Positions 54,347-62,752 of a stretch of DNA of 64,000 bases are shown one piece after another (position 1 is the stretch's first letter; every line of letters begins with the position of its first letter). Location of the stretch: positions 3,410,001 through 3,474,000 of the forward strand of contig NZ_JASKUT010000001.1 in NCBI RefSeq assembly GCF_030167925.1, in the 5' to 3' direction. A program made the translations under genes and the position numbers. Below the pieces are notes generated by a model. That model was not told the origin of the DNA, did no database searches, and saw only the letters and a program-made list of their open reading frames with translations. The stretch is from Paenibacillus silviterrae (GTDB lineage: Bacteria; Bacillota; Bacilli; Paenibacillales; NBRC-103111).

Positions 54347-54387
54347 CGACGCTTACGGGCAGCTCGCAGCTGTATCCGCAAGCGTCG
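54347..54387. terminator. convergent-gene hairpin terminator
   Basis: CGACGCTT (54347-54354) pairs with AAGCGTCG (54380-54387), and CGG/CCG extends the stem. It is followed by ATTTCGTTTC on the plus strand. It lies between the GGDEF gene and the convergent gene at 54411. Confidence 0.65.
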
Positions 54388-54410
54388 ATTTCGTTTCAAT
54401 TGTGAGCTCG

Positions 54411-56150
54411 TTACTGAAACAAAACGGCACGGGTGTCGGGCTTCTTCGCAAGCGTGAGCTGAAGCGGCTCCTCCGCTTCCTCCTGCTGCAGCATAAGCCG
54501 AACGGCGTGCGGCTGCGAGTCGGCTGAGGCCTTCGGCTGCAGCGCCGTATCCTCCGAGAGGGTAAGGGCGAAGCAAAACAACGCCTCTTCCATGGCATGA
54601 AAATCAATAGGTGCCGCTTCCCCTTCATAAACGACCAAATCCAGGTAAGCGGCGGTGCCGTCAGCAGCCGTTTCCCAACGGAACGGACCGAGTCCGCTCA
54701 TCCCCCCGTACAGGCCGCGTACCGTCAGCACGGTTTGCCCTATCCTCGTCCGGTATACCTCATCTCCTAGACGTTCCCATGACGGCGCTTGACCGGTACA
54801 ACCGGTTTCAAGCCGGATCCGCAGATCGGATGCCGTCATCCTTCCGTGAATAGGGTCCAAATTCACATGAGTATCCCCGCCATCCAAAGCGAACTGAATC
54901 CCGTATAGCACGGAACCATGCTTTTGATTACTCTTGAACACCGCCGAGCAAAAGTCGTAGCCGTCGTGCAGAACACGCAGCCGCACATAACATTGTTCCT
55001 GTTCACCCGCGTCCAGATAGGCAAGCAGATTGCGGCACTGATTCCACATCACATTGTGATTGAACGTGCCCAGCGAATAGCTTGGCGTCATATAAGTATA
55101 TGCCGTCCGGGTACTGAATGCCTGATTCGGGGGTAAATCCTGACGCAATTCCCGGACTCCCGGCAGCTCTGCGAACAGCTCCAGCACCCGCTCCGGGCAT
55201 ACTACCCCCTGACCATACCATTCGGTATCGTATTGGAATTCCTCTTCGCTTATAAAAGGAACCTCCCCACGGCAGGCTGCGTGCAGGAACGAACGGCGTA
55301 CCGGATCGAGGAACGAAGAATACGAACGGGCATGCGGCCCGGACCACTGCTTCAGCAGCGGATGATAATGCTCTGCTATCGTTTGCCAGGTTCCCTCCAG
55401 CAGCTCGTTCGTGATTTGCCTCGCCTCCTCCGAGGCGGTATGCACCGCCAGTGCGGACAGCTCCAGTATCGCCAGCGTGCTGTAGGGCGGGCTGTTGTAT
55501 TCCAGGAACGCTCCTGTTTGCATCGTATAATCGTACAACCGTTTCAGCCGTGCAAGGCCGTATTCCGCGTAACGGGAGTTCTCCAGCCGTTCCCCCGCAA
55601 TTAACGTGACAAAGGCCCCCATGATTGCGATATTCGTATAATCCGGCCCCACATTCCGCTTGATAATGGCTTCGCAGCTAAGGCCGATCGCCTGACGGAT
55701 AAGTCCCGACAGCTCACTAGAAAGCACGTCCCCATGCCGGATCAGTACTAGCAGCAGCCTTTTCCCGATAAAATCAGCCCAATTCCAATCCGGTGGCGAC
55801 ATCTTCGCAAGAGGCTCCTCCCAAAACCAGGACCAGATTCCGAATGTAGGCGATTGAGGGTCTTGGTCCTGTAGGGAGACCACTTGACCCATGATATCGA
55901 ACGCCCGCTGCCGATACGTCAGATCTCCCCCATCCAGAAGAGCAAGCGCATAATCCATGGTCTCCCGGACCGGATGGACAAAGTCAGCCTGTTTGATCGT
56001 CGTATGGTAACCCGGGCTAGAAAAAGGGCAGCGGAGCATCTTGATTTCCGGATTGTAACGGGCATGCAAGGAATTGAGCTTTCTCTTCAAATGGTCAAAC
56101 CATTTGCTGTCCAAGCCATGAAGCTTGCCTCTATCGCGGCTGATATTCAT
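54411..56150 (-). CDS. uncharacterised alpha/alpha-toroid protein linked to GH105
   Basis: A 579-residue protein with no signal peptide. The N-terminal 320 residues are helical with an (alpha/alpha)6 look (FGIWSWFWEEPLAKMSPPDWNWADFIG, NVGPDYTNIAIMGAFV, FLEYNSPPYSTLAILELS). The remainder is beta-rich (YTYMTPSYSLGTFNHN). The layout resembles polysaccharide lyases or DUF2264-like hydrolases, but I cannot name a family. The gene follows the GH105-type gene after 7 bases, so both likely act on the same imported pectin-derived product. Confidence 0.75.
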   Translation of the reverse strand: MNISRDRGKLHGLDSKWFDHLKRKLNSLHARYNPEIKMLRCPFSSPGYHTTIKQADFVHPVRETMDYALALLDGGDLTYRQRAFDIMGQVVSLQDQDPQSPTFGIWSWFWEEPLAKMSPPDWNWADFIGKRLLLVLIRHGDVLSSELSGLIRQAIGLSCEAIIKRNVGPDYTNIAIMGAFVTLIAGERLENSRYAEYGLARLKRLYDYTMQTGAFLEYNSPPYSTLAILELSALAVHTASEEARQITNELLEGTWQTIAEHYHPLLKQWSGPHARSYSSFLDPVRRSFLHAACRGEVPFISEEEFQYDTEWYGQGVVCPERVLELFAELPGVRELRQDLPPNQAFSTRTAYTYMTPSYSLGTFNHNVMWNQCRNLLAYLDAGEQEQCYVRLRVLHDGYDFCSAVFKSNQKHGSVLYGIQFALDGGDTHVNLDPIHGRMTASDLRIRLETGCTGQAPSWERLGDEVYRTRIGQTVLTVRGLYGGMSGLGPFRWETAADGTAAYLDLVVYEGEAAPIDFHAMEEALFCFALTLSEDTALQPKASADSQPHAVRLMLQQEEAEEPLQLTLAKKPDTRAVLFQ

Positions 56151-56157
56151 TCTCTGT

Positions 56158-57231
56158 TCACATCCTTATGCCATCAAGATGAGGCTCGGGCAAATACTGT
56201 GCTAGCAGCATCAGTACAAGACCCTGGCCGTATAATGTGGGGTAACAAGCGATCCGGTTGTACGCTTCCACGGACTCCATTACCGGCGTACCGCCAGATA
56301 CCCCCGTGACGGTGCCGGCCGCATCAATTTTGTTTAGTACGGCCTCTGCCGCCCGATCCGCCGCCCCTTTCATAGTCGGACTCAGCAGACCTTCCCGGAT
56401 ACCCAGCACAATACCGCAGGCGATACCGGCGCTTCCGGACGTTTCCTGGTAAAAGTCCGGCCGGTCCATAACCGTCGGCCACAGCCCGTTCTCCTGCTGG
56501 TAACGGACAAGCCCTTCCATCAGCCTCCGGTATCGGGATCCGATCTCTTCCGGTATCTCCGTCCCTCCCGCCAGCTCGCGCAGAATCATGGGCGTTCCAA
56601 CTGCCACCCATGCATTGGCTCTTGTCCACCTTGCGGCTGACATATGGTCCCGTGTGATGCAGTTCCACCCATGGAACAGCACCCCGGTTTCCTGATCCTG
56701 CAAGAGCCGCAGATGGAGAGCCAGCTGCCGAAGCGATTCCTCCGCGAAGTCTTGACGTTTCGTCAGACGGGCCAGTCTGGCCAGGAACAACACTGCCATG
56801 AAGACGGTATCCGCCCATACCTGCTCCGGAAAATTCGCGTTTTCCGTTACGGTATGCTCGAATGCACCCTCGCGCGTCCTCGGCGCCTCGTTCATCATCC
56901 ACTCCCCGATACGCAGCGCCGCTTCCAAGTAATACGGATCGGACGACTTGCGGTACAGCTCCGGGAAAATTGCGAATGGCGCCATAGAATTAATTACCTT
57001 AAGCTGCTCCGATGCCCCTTTGTTCCTGCGGGTCCATTCCGTCAGATACGTCAGAAGCTCTGCATCCCCGCTCTGTTCATAGTAAGACAAAATCGCAATG
57101 ACCCCTACACCGGGCACCCAATCCCAGGCGTTGATATTCATTCCCCAATTGCCGGCATGATCCTTCCTCATCTGCTCGTATACGAGTGCGGCAGCTTGTT
57201 TGACACGCTGCGCAGTTATCGTCATTTCCAT
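56158..57231 (-). CDS. GH88/GH105 unsaturated rhamnogalacturonyl hydrolase-like protein
   Basis: A 357-residue (alpha/alpha)6 protein, the usual length for YteR/YesR. Matching features are WADTVFMAVLFLARL with the likely catalytic Asp, HGWNCITRDHMSAARWTRANAWVAVG and SGSAGIACGI. AGGAG precedes the ATG. The family hydrolyses the unsaturated uronyl residue left by polysaccharide lyases, in the cytoplasm. It starts an operon with the gene at 54411 and is divergent from an AraC gene, with 21-bp-spaced repeats between them. Confidence 0.9.
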   Translation of the reverse strand: MEMTITAQRVKQAAALVYEQMRKDHAGNWGMNINAWDWVPGVGVIAILSYYEQSGDAELLTYLTEWTRRNKGASEQLKVINSMAPFAIFPELYRKSSDPYYLEAALRIGEWMMNEAPRTREGAFEHTVTENANFPEQVWADTVFMAVLFLARLARLTKRQDFAEESLRQLALHLRLLQDQETGVLFHGWNCITRDHMSAARWTRANAWVAVGTPMILRELAGGTEIPEEIGSRYRRLMEGLVRYQQENGLWPTVMDRPDFYQETSGSAGIACGIVLGIREGLLSPTMKGAADRAAEAVLNKIDAAGTVTGVSGGTPVMESVEAYNRIACYPTLYGQGLVLMLLAQYLPEPHLDGIRM

Positions 57232-57299
57232 CTGTATACCAGCTCCTTTGCCCTCATGATATCTACTACCGACTATAACGGATACATCTTACAAATGGC

Positions 57300-57329
57300 T
57301 TGGGGAATCTTCTCCTTGTATTGGGGAAT
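57300..57329. promoter_or_regulatory. 21-bp-spaced direct repeats between GH105 and araC genes
   Basis: TTGGGGAAT occurs at 57300-57308 and again at 57321-57329, offset exactly 21 bases. The second copy overlaps a candidate plus-strand promoter, TTGGGG (57322 region), 17 bases, TACAAT. CTACAAT is also repeated 10 bases apart just after. This fits binding by an AraC-family regulator that controls both directions. Confidence 0.55.
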
Positions 57330-57386
57330 TGTCTACAATTTGCTACAATGGACTGAACGGCTCGAATCCGAGAGGGGGAGAAGGGA

Positions 57387-58298
57387 ATGGAGCAAAAGGA
57401 CAAATTCGGGAGCCAGCCCGACCACTGCATCGATATTGTGACGAACCGGATGCTGGAGGAAGCTCCCGTTCTGTGCGCCTTCCGCGACACGCTGCTTCGC
57501 CAGCCCATGCTTCACTCCCATCAAGGCTATGAGGTGTATTTATGTATACAGGGAGCCGGCAGCTTCCTGGCCGGAGACCGCGTCTACACCTTATCGCCCG
57601 GAGCCCTCATCATCGTCAGACCGATGGTGCTTCACTTATCAAGGCCGGACGAACGCTTGGCGTTTCAGCGCTTCGTTCTCTCGGTAGACGAGAATTATAT
57701 GGAGGCGCTGCTCCGTCAGGACGATCAGCTCTGCAGCGGCTTCGGCCGCCAACTGAAGACGGAGGACTCCTTCTTCCTTCCGCCCGCCGCCAGCTCCATC
57801 GCCATGCTGCAGGATACGCTCTATCATTTGGAAAAAGAGCTGCTGCACAGAGAACCGTATTTCGAGGCCTCCGTCAAAAGTCTCCTCATGAAGTGCCTGG
57901 TGGATATGGCTCGTCTGGTGCGGTTCTCCCATGGGCCTGTACGTTCAGAAGCCGGCTTGACCGCGAAGGTCGAACAAATTTTAAGCCACATTGCCGAGCA
58001 TTATGAGGACCCTATCCATATGGATGAGGTAGCAAGCCGCTATAAGCTGTCTCGTTCATATATGTATCGCATTTTCAAAGAGTATACCGGCTATGCGCCG
58101 AACCAATACCTTCTTGCCTTCCGCATTAACAAAGCAAAGGCCCTGCTCCTCCATTCGGAGCTGTCCGTCATTGAAGTTGCGGCACGTTCCGGCTTTCAGG
58201 ATGTTTCCCACTTCTGCCATACGTTCAAGAAACAGACCCGGATGACCCCCAGCGCATTCCGCTCCCTTCATTCCCTGCCTGCCGGAAGAAGGGAATAA
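57387..58298 (+). CDS. AraC-family transcriptional regulator
   Basis: A 303-residue protein; GGGGGAGAAGGG precedes the ATG. The N-terminal cupin (HQGYEVYLCIQGAGSFLAGDRVYTLSPGALIIV) senses a ligand. The C-terminal pair of helix-turn-helix units is IHMDEVASRYKLSRSYMYRIFKEYTG and VIEVAARSGFQDVSHFCHTFKKQT. It is divergent from the GH105 operon with 155 bases between, which contain direct repeats at a 21-bp spacing. It is therefore the probable regulator of that operon. Confidence 0.93.
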   Translation: MEQKDKFGSQPDHCIDIVTNRMLEEAPVLCAFRDTLLRQPMLHSHQGYEVYLCIQGAGSFLAGDRVYTLSPGALIIVRPMVLHLSRPDERLAFQRFVLSVDENYMEALLRQDDQLCSGFGRQLKTEDSFFLPPAASSIAMLQDTLYHLEKELLHREPYFEASVKSLLMKCLVDMARLVRFSHGPVRSEAGLTAKVEQILSHIAEHYEDPIHMDEVASRYKLSRSYMYRIFKEYTGYAPNQYLLAFRINKAKALLLHSELSVIEVAARSGFQDVSHFCHTFKKQTRMTPSAFRSLHSLPAGRRE

Positions 58299-58302
58299 GC
58301 GC

Positions 58303-58340
58303 AAAAAAGCAGGGAGGCCGCTCCCACGGCTTCTCTGCTT
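58303..58340 (-). terminator. terminator of the isomerase operon, beside a pyrimidine tract
   Basis: A 14-base arm (58307-58320, core AGCAGGGAGGCCG) pairs with 58327-58340 (core CGGCTTCTCTGCT) with two G-U pairs, followed on the minus strand by TTTTTT. The plus strand continues as a pure pyrimidine-rich run with repeated CTCTACTT to about 58373. Confidence 0.78.
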
Positions 58341-58394
58341 CTCTACCTCTCTACTTCTCTACTTCTCTGTCTTCGTATGGTTTTCAATTCCCCA

Positions 58395-59204
58395 TCACAC
58401 CTGCAGCCGCGCTGCCGCGTAATCCCGCATCCAGAGACATACCTTCCACAGATCGGCTACAGGCGCACCGGTATGCGGCAGCGTGTGAAGGTACGGCGGC
58501 GGTCCGAATTCCGGCGTAAAGGTGACCGCTTCGGCTCCCTGCTTCGCCCTCTCTGCGACGATTCGCTCCCACCATCCCATATGGACGGCAAGCTCGCGGG
58601 AATATTCCGGTGCCGACGGATCAGGCACCTGCGGTCCCTGCGCATAGCCGACACGGCCGTGAATGTGGATCGTACGGGATATGGCTTGATCCAGGTAGGC
58701 CCCCATGTCGGGAAGAAGCGATTCACATACGCACACCCAATGACTGAAGTCCGCCACCAGCCTCAGCTCGGGGACATCCTCGAGCAGCCTCCCTGTCGTC
58801 CAAGGGGCGAACATCGCACGTCCGCGGTGCGTCTCGTGACCGATCGGCAGGCCGATCTCACGCTCCACCCCTACCGCCTTTCGGTAAAACAGCAGCTGGT
58901 CCTCATAACCCATTACATCCCGGGCACTATGCGCATTAATCAGCACAGGGTTAAAGCCGGCCGCTCTCTCCACCTGCTGCTCGAAGGACCGGATATGCTC
59001 CTCTACGCTTGAGCCCGTCGTAAATACCATCGCAATATAGTCCAATCCGTGCTCCTTCAGCAAGTAGCGGAAACGCTCCTCGTCTTCCGCTGACGGCATC
59101 GGAGACTCCACCCCGCTATAGCCCGCTTCAGCTATACATGCGAATTGCTCCTCCAAGCTGCCCTGCATTCCCCATAAGGCTTTCACAAATTGCAATTTCA
59201 ACAA
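58395..59204 (-). CDS. sugar phosphate isomerase/epimerase (xylose isomerase-like TIM barrel)
   Basis: A 269-residue protein from a TTG start at 59204 (AAGGGAG 6 bases upstream; a second TTG follows directly). The AP-endonuclease-2-like barrel shows AEAGYSGVESPMPS, INAHSARDVMG, GLPIGHETHRGRAMFAPW with metal-binding Glu and His, and LVADFSHWVCV. Such enzymes isomerise or epimerise sugars, inositols or keto acids. It is 27 bases after the PhyH gene, so the two form an operon. Confidence 0.88.
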   Translation of the reverse strand: MLKLQFVKALWGMQGSLEEQFACIAEAGYSGVESPMPSAEDEERFRYLLKEHGLDYIAMVFTTGSSVEEHIRSFEQQVERAAGFNPVLINAHSARDVMGYEDQLLFYRKAVGVEREIGLPIGHETHRGRAMFAPWTTGRLLEDVPELRLVADFSHWVCVCESLLPDMGAYLDQAISRTIHIHGRVGYAQGPQVPDPSAPEYSRELAVHMGWWERIVAERAKQGAEAVTFTPEFGPPPYLHTLPHTGAPVADLWKVCLWMRDYAAARLQV

Positions 59205-59231
59205 GGTATGCTCCCTTCGTAAGCAGGTTCA

Positions 59232-60053
59232 TCAATGCGCAGCCGTTACTTTGTGCTCCGACCCGCAAGGTCCCCCGTTATCCTCATACAGCATATCCGT
59301 CACTTCCGACCCGTCCATCCGGTACATCGGCTTATAGTAGTGAGAAATCTTCGTAGAGGAAATGCTTGCATAGTGGCAAATGAAGGCTCTGCGGAAACGG
59401 TCCTTCGAACGGTTCGGATACGAGCCGTGGATGACGCTGCCGTTAAAGAACAGGACGTCCCCCGCCTTCATATTCACGGGAACGACTTGATAACCCTCCG
59501 GCACATCCACCTCATCCTTCGTGAACGATTCGGCCGGGTTTGCCTGGTGCGGACATTCCACGTCGAAGCGGTTGGACTTCGGGACGACGACGAGCCCTCC
59601 GTTTTCTTCATCCGCCGGGTCCACCGCCGTCCAGGCTGCAATACAGGTGCCCGGCTCCACCCGAAGGTAGAAGTTATCCTGATGCAGCGCCTGCCCCCGC
59701 GCGCCTGGAGGCTTGAAGTAGAACATGCTCTGGGCCGCCAATGGCTCCTCGCCATACAAATCCGCCAAAATGTTCATGACCTTCGGATGCACCATATAGT
59801 CCATGGCAAGACGATTCACTCGGTGCGGATGCATCATGCGAGGGTACAGCTTCAGAATGTCTCCGTTCGCCTCTTCTTCACGGACGGGCTCGAAGCAGCC
59901 GGGAATCGGACCTCCCGCATGAAGCTGCATGAAGTTGTCCCTAATTTGGTCGACTTCGTCTCGAAACAGGCCCTCCACCACCAGAAATCCATCTGTCGCA
60001 AACTGCTCTTTCTGTTCTGTAGAAAGCACGCCCCCAAGCTTATGTCCACTCAT
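59232..60053 (-). CDS. phytanoyl-CoA dioxygenase (PhyH) family protein
   Basis: The ATG at 60053 is 8 bases after GGAGG, giving 273 residues. The iron ligands are in LHQDNFYLRVEPGT (HxD) and SVIHGSYPNRSKDRFRRAF (distal His, with the Arg for 2-oxoglutarate). This is the second PhyH protein in the window, and it too sits beside an AraC gene. With the co-transcribed isomerase it may hydroxylate a plant-derived sugar or inositol compound; the substrate is unknown. Confidence 0.92.
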   Translation of the reverse strand: MSGHKLGGVLSTEQKEQFATDGFLVVEGLFRDEVDQIRDNFMQLHAGGPIPGCFEPVREEEANGDILKLYPRMMHPHRVNRLAMDYMVHPKVMNILADLYGEEPLAAQSMFYFKPPGARGQALHQDNFYLRVEPGTCIAAWTAVDPADEENGGLVVVPKSNRFDVECPHQANPAESFTKDEVDVPEGYQVVPVNMKAGDVLFFNGSVIHGSYPNRSKDRFRRAFICHYASISSTKISHYYKPMYRMDGSEVTDMLYEDNGGPCGSEHKVTAAH

Positions 60054-60128
60054 TCCAATCTCCTCCATTGTTTGAAAATCATTGCGGCTTCTCTGCATTC
60101 ATCATAAAATGAAGTTCACAAGGAAGGA

Positions 60129-61013
60129 ATGAAGCAAATGGCTAAAAACCATAACGATCCTGCTGTCGAGACCAAATCGCCGCCGCCCGGCATCCTGGTG
60201 TCCGGTCATTTTACCGAGCCCTTCGGGTACGTTACGAACCGCTCCAAGGGAACGCGCGATTGGTTGATTACCTTCACCTTGGCCGGGGAAGGCGAATACC
60301 GGATGGGCTCTGACGCCTATCGCTGCGGAGAGGGCGACGTCGTGCTGCTGTCTCCGGGAACCCCCCACCATTATTTAACCCCCGAGGGAGAAACGTGGGA
60401 ATTTGTATGGGCCCACTTCGTGCCGGAGCCCGGCTGGTCCGAGCTGCTGCGGCTGCCGGCGAAGCTGCCGGGGCATCATGGTACCCATGTGAAGACTAAG
60501 CTGCTGCGAAACCGTCTCATGGACGGGTTCCGCCGCCTCATTCAAGACAGCCGGGAAACGACCTATTGGGCCAACCTGCTGGCCATGAACGATATGAAGG
60601 AGATCCTCATTCTCCTCCAGCAAAACCTCGATGAACGAAACACGCTTGATTCCCGCGTGGAGGATACGATGCGGTACTTAAGCAGCCACCTCAAGCAGCA
60701 GCATTCTATTGAGGATTTGGCCAAGAGGGTTCTGCTCTCGCCCTCCCGGTTCGCGCATCTGTTCAAGGAACAGACCGGCGATTCGGTCATCGAGACGCTG
60801 CTGAAGCTGCGCCTTCGGCATGCGGCCCGGCTGCTGGAGCACACCGCGCTTCAGGTAGGCGAGATTGCGGAGGAGGTCGGGTTTCGCAGCCCCTTCTACA
60901 TGACTAAGCAGTTTACCGCGCTTTACGGCCAAAGTCCCACCCGGTATCGCGCTAAGCACCAGCAGACGCAGCGGCATAGAAGAACGCACAATGCACAGGA
61001 TTCTACCACATGA
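60129..61013 (+). CDS. AraC-family transcriptional regulator
   Basis: A 294-residue protein; AAGGAAGG precedes the first ATG, and an ATG three codons later (60138) is better spaced from it. The cupin part is WLITFTLAGEGEYRMGSDAYRCGEGDVVLLSPGTPHHY. The DNA-binding part contains SIEDLAKRVLLSPSRFAHLFKEQTG and VGEIAEEVGFRSPFYMTKQFTALYG. It is divergent from the PhyH-isomerase operon with only 75 bases between the starts, so it is the likely regulator of that operon and of itself. Confidence 0.92.
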   Translation: MKQMAKNHNDPAVETKSPPPGILVSGHFTEPFGYVTNRSKGTRDWLITFTLAGEGEYRMGSDAYRCGEGDVVLLSPGTPHHYLTPEGETWEFVWAHFVPEPGWSELLRLPAKLPGHHGTHVKTKLLRNRLMDGFRRLIQDSRETTYWANLLAMNDMKEILILLQQNLDERNTLDSRVEDTMRYLSSHLKQQHSIEDLAKRVLLSPSRFAHLFKEQTGDSVIETLLKLRLRHAARLLEHTALQVGEIAEEVGFRSPFYMTKQFTALYGQSPTRYRAKHQQTQRHRRTHNAQDSTT

Positions 61014-61061
61014 CTGCGCTCCCGGGCTGAGTGTCAACTAGAGGCGTAAGGCTATGCAAAA

Positions 61062-61095
61062 AAAAAGCAGGGCGCCGGGCGGCATCCTGCTTTTT
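61062..61095. terminator. bidirectional terminator
   Basis: AAAAAGCAGG (61062-61071) pairs perfectly with CCTGCTTTTT (61086-61095) around a GC-rich loop. It separates the convergent AraC (plus) and GH26-like (minus) genes. Confidence 0.9.
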
Positions 61096-61107
61096 GATTT
61101 GTGCATC

Positions 61108-62613
61108 TTAAGGCTGATAGGTTCCGGAACCCATCGGCTCCATGCTCCGGTTGTAAGCTACAATACGCCAATCCGCATTCGCTTGCCCTTGCGCAATTTC
61201 GATATCCATCTCCCACGGCATCTCATAGCTGATACCCAAACGCCGGTCCCCTTGGTACACAGCGACGGCGAAAGGCCATTCCTTGCCCTCCGGCTTCGCA
61301 TACGCCATGATCTTATGTTTGCCGGCCGGCAAGGAGGCTGCTGCAAGCCGGTCGTAGGTGTAAGAGACCGGGCTGCTGGCTCCCTGCTCCACCTGGCTCA
61401 GAAACCAATCCGAGCCGATCAAGCGGCGGTACTTGCCGTCCAGGTACAAATTTTCCCCCAGGTCGTAGACATACTCCATCTTCGACCTTACCGCTTGCGC
61501 CCGGCTGAAATTGAAGTACAGGATCGCCTTCACCTGTGGGAACATGCGCGGCAGCAGGCCGTACATATAGCCAAGCTGCCCTTCCGCCCAGCTCTCGTAA
61601 GCCTTCTCCCCCTCCAGCACGGTATGGGCTACAGCGCCCTCGGAGATCATAATCGGCTTATGGCTGTATTTTCGGTACAGCGGCTCAAAATAATCAATGA
61701 CGTTGTAGTCCAGATGCTCTTTGCCGCCCGTCAGCGGAGTGGCGTAGAGCGAGAACCCGACCCAGTCCACGTACGCATCACCCGGATAATACTCATCGAT
61801 ATTGTTCGCCGGCAGGAAGTTCGGTGACCATACCATCGCGACATTGGGCGCTTCCTCCGCCATAATGTCGTGAACCAAGCGAAACTTCTCAATATATTTC
61901 TTGGGATCGCCGTACCAAGGTACCCAAGCTCCGTTCATCTCCGAAGCATAGCGGAGAAATACCGGGATCCCCGACGCCTTGGCCTCTTTGGCGAAGGTCC
62001 GGACATACTCGTCGTCCTTGACGTCGTCGAGTCCATACCGGGGCTCCCAACCGATCTGCAGGGAGCCCCCGAGCTCCTTCACCCGATCCGCCGTCCGTTT
62101 TGGAAAATAGGTCTGCGTATCCGCCTGAAATTTCCTCCAGCCGACATACGATAAATACATTGCATGCTTGCGTCCGTACACGCCCTCAATGCGGCTCGTA
62201 TCATACCCGACCCTCCGATCCGCCCCCAGCATGCCAAGGTAGGTTCCGTGCACCGGCTCGTGCAGGGCTAACGGTGCCTTCCGTTCCGGCAGCGGCTTCG
62301 CCAAGTAGAGGCTGGAGGCGGCCAGCGGCGGCACCGCCTTCCCTCCATCCGCAGCAACGGGCTCCTGCGAAAGTCGAAACGCCTCGATCCGCGCCCGATA
62401 ATCTGCGGCTACATCCATGCGCCCCTGCTCTTCCGCAGCCAAGGCTCGTTCCTTCCACCAAGCATCCGGCTGAATCGGCTTGGCTACCTCGGCAGCCTGC
62501 TCACCCACGCCCTGCAGCGGCTGCTGCCCCCACCAATTCGTCGAGTATAATCCTCCAAGCGTAAGAACTAGCCCGATACCGGAGCACAAGGCAAGCTTTC
62601 GAGACGGCAGCAT
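61108..62613 (-). CDS. GH26-like glycoside hydrolase with N-terminal membrane anchor
   Basis: The start is taken at the ATG at 62613 (501 residues), 9 bases after GGGG; an ATG at 62628 has its ribosome site too close. MLPSRKLALCSGIGLVLTLGG is a signal or anchor helix. The barrel (about 130-400) has FLRYASEMNGAWVPWYGDP with the acid/base Glu and KPIMISEGAVA with the nucleophile Glu, the GH26 arrangement. A C-terminal beta domain follows. GH26 enzymes cleave beta-mannan or related glucans outside the cell. It is monocistronic. Confidence 0.82.
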   Translation of the reverse strand: MLPSRKLALCSGIGLVLTLGGLYSTNWWGQQPLQGVGEQAAEVAKPIQPDAWWKERALAAEEQGRMDVAADYRARIEAFRLSQEPVAADGGKAVPPLAASSLYLAKPLPERKAPLALHEPVHGTYLGMLGADRRVGYDTSRIEGVYGRKHAMYLSYVGWRKFQADTQTYFPKRTADRVKELGGSLQIGWEPRYGLDDVKDDEYVRTFAKEAKASGIPVFLRYASEMNGAWVPWYGDPKKYIEKFRLVHDIMAEEAPNVAMVWSPNFLPANNIDEYYPGDAYVDWVGFSLYATPLTGGKEHLDYNVIDYFEPLYRKYSHKPIMISEGAVAHTVLEGEKAYESWAEGQLGYMYGLLPRMFPQVKAILYFNFSRAQAVRSKMEYVYDLGENLYLDGKYRRLIGSDWFLSQVEQGASSPVSYTYDRLAAASLPAGKHKIMAYAKPEGKEWPFAVAVYQGDRRLGISYEMPWEMDIEIAQGQANADWRIVAYNRSMEPMGSGTYQP

Positions 62614-62688
62614 GGTCGGTTTCCCCATTTCCCCTAATGTATATATCTCTATCATACTGTGCGGCCATCGCTTCGAACAAGACCCATG

Positions 62689-62717
62689 AATAAGGAAACG
62701 GGTGCCTTGCCAAATTA
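62689..62717 (+). promoter_or_regulatory. candidate sigma-G promoter for sleB
   Basis: TGAATA (62688-62693), 17 bases, then CAAATTA (62711-62717) resembles the forespore sigma-G pattern TGAATA-N17/18-CATACTA. It lies 36 bases before the sleB start. B. subtilis sleB is sigma-G dependent. Confidence 0.5.
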
Positions 62718-62752
62718 AAACATGTCAGCAGTGTAAAAAGAGGGGTGTAACC

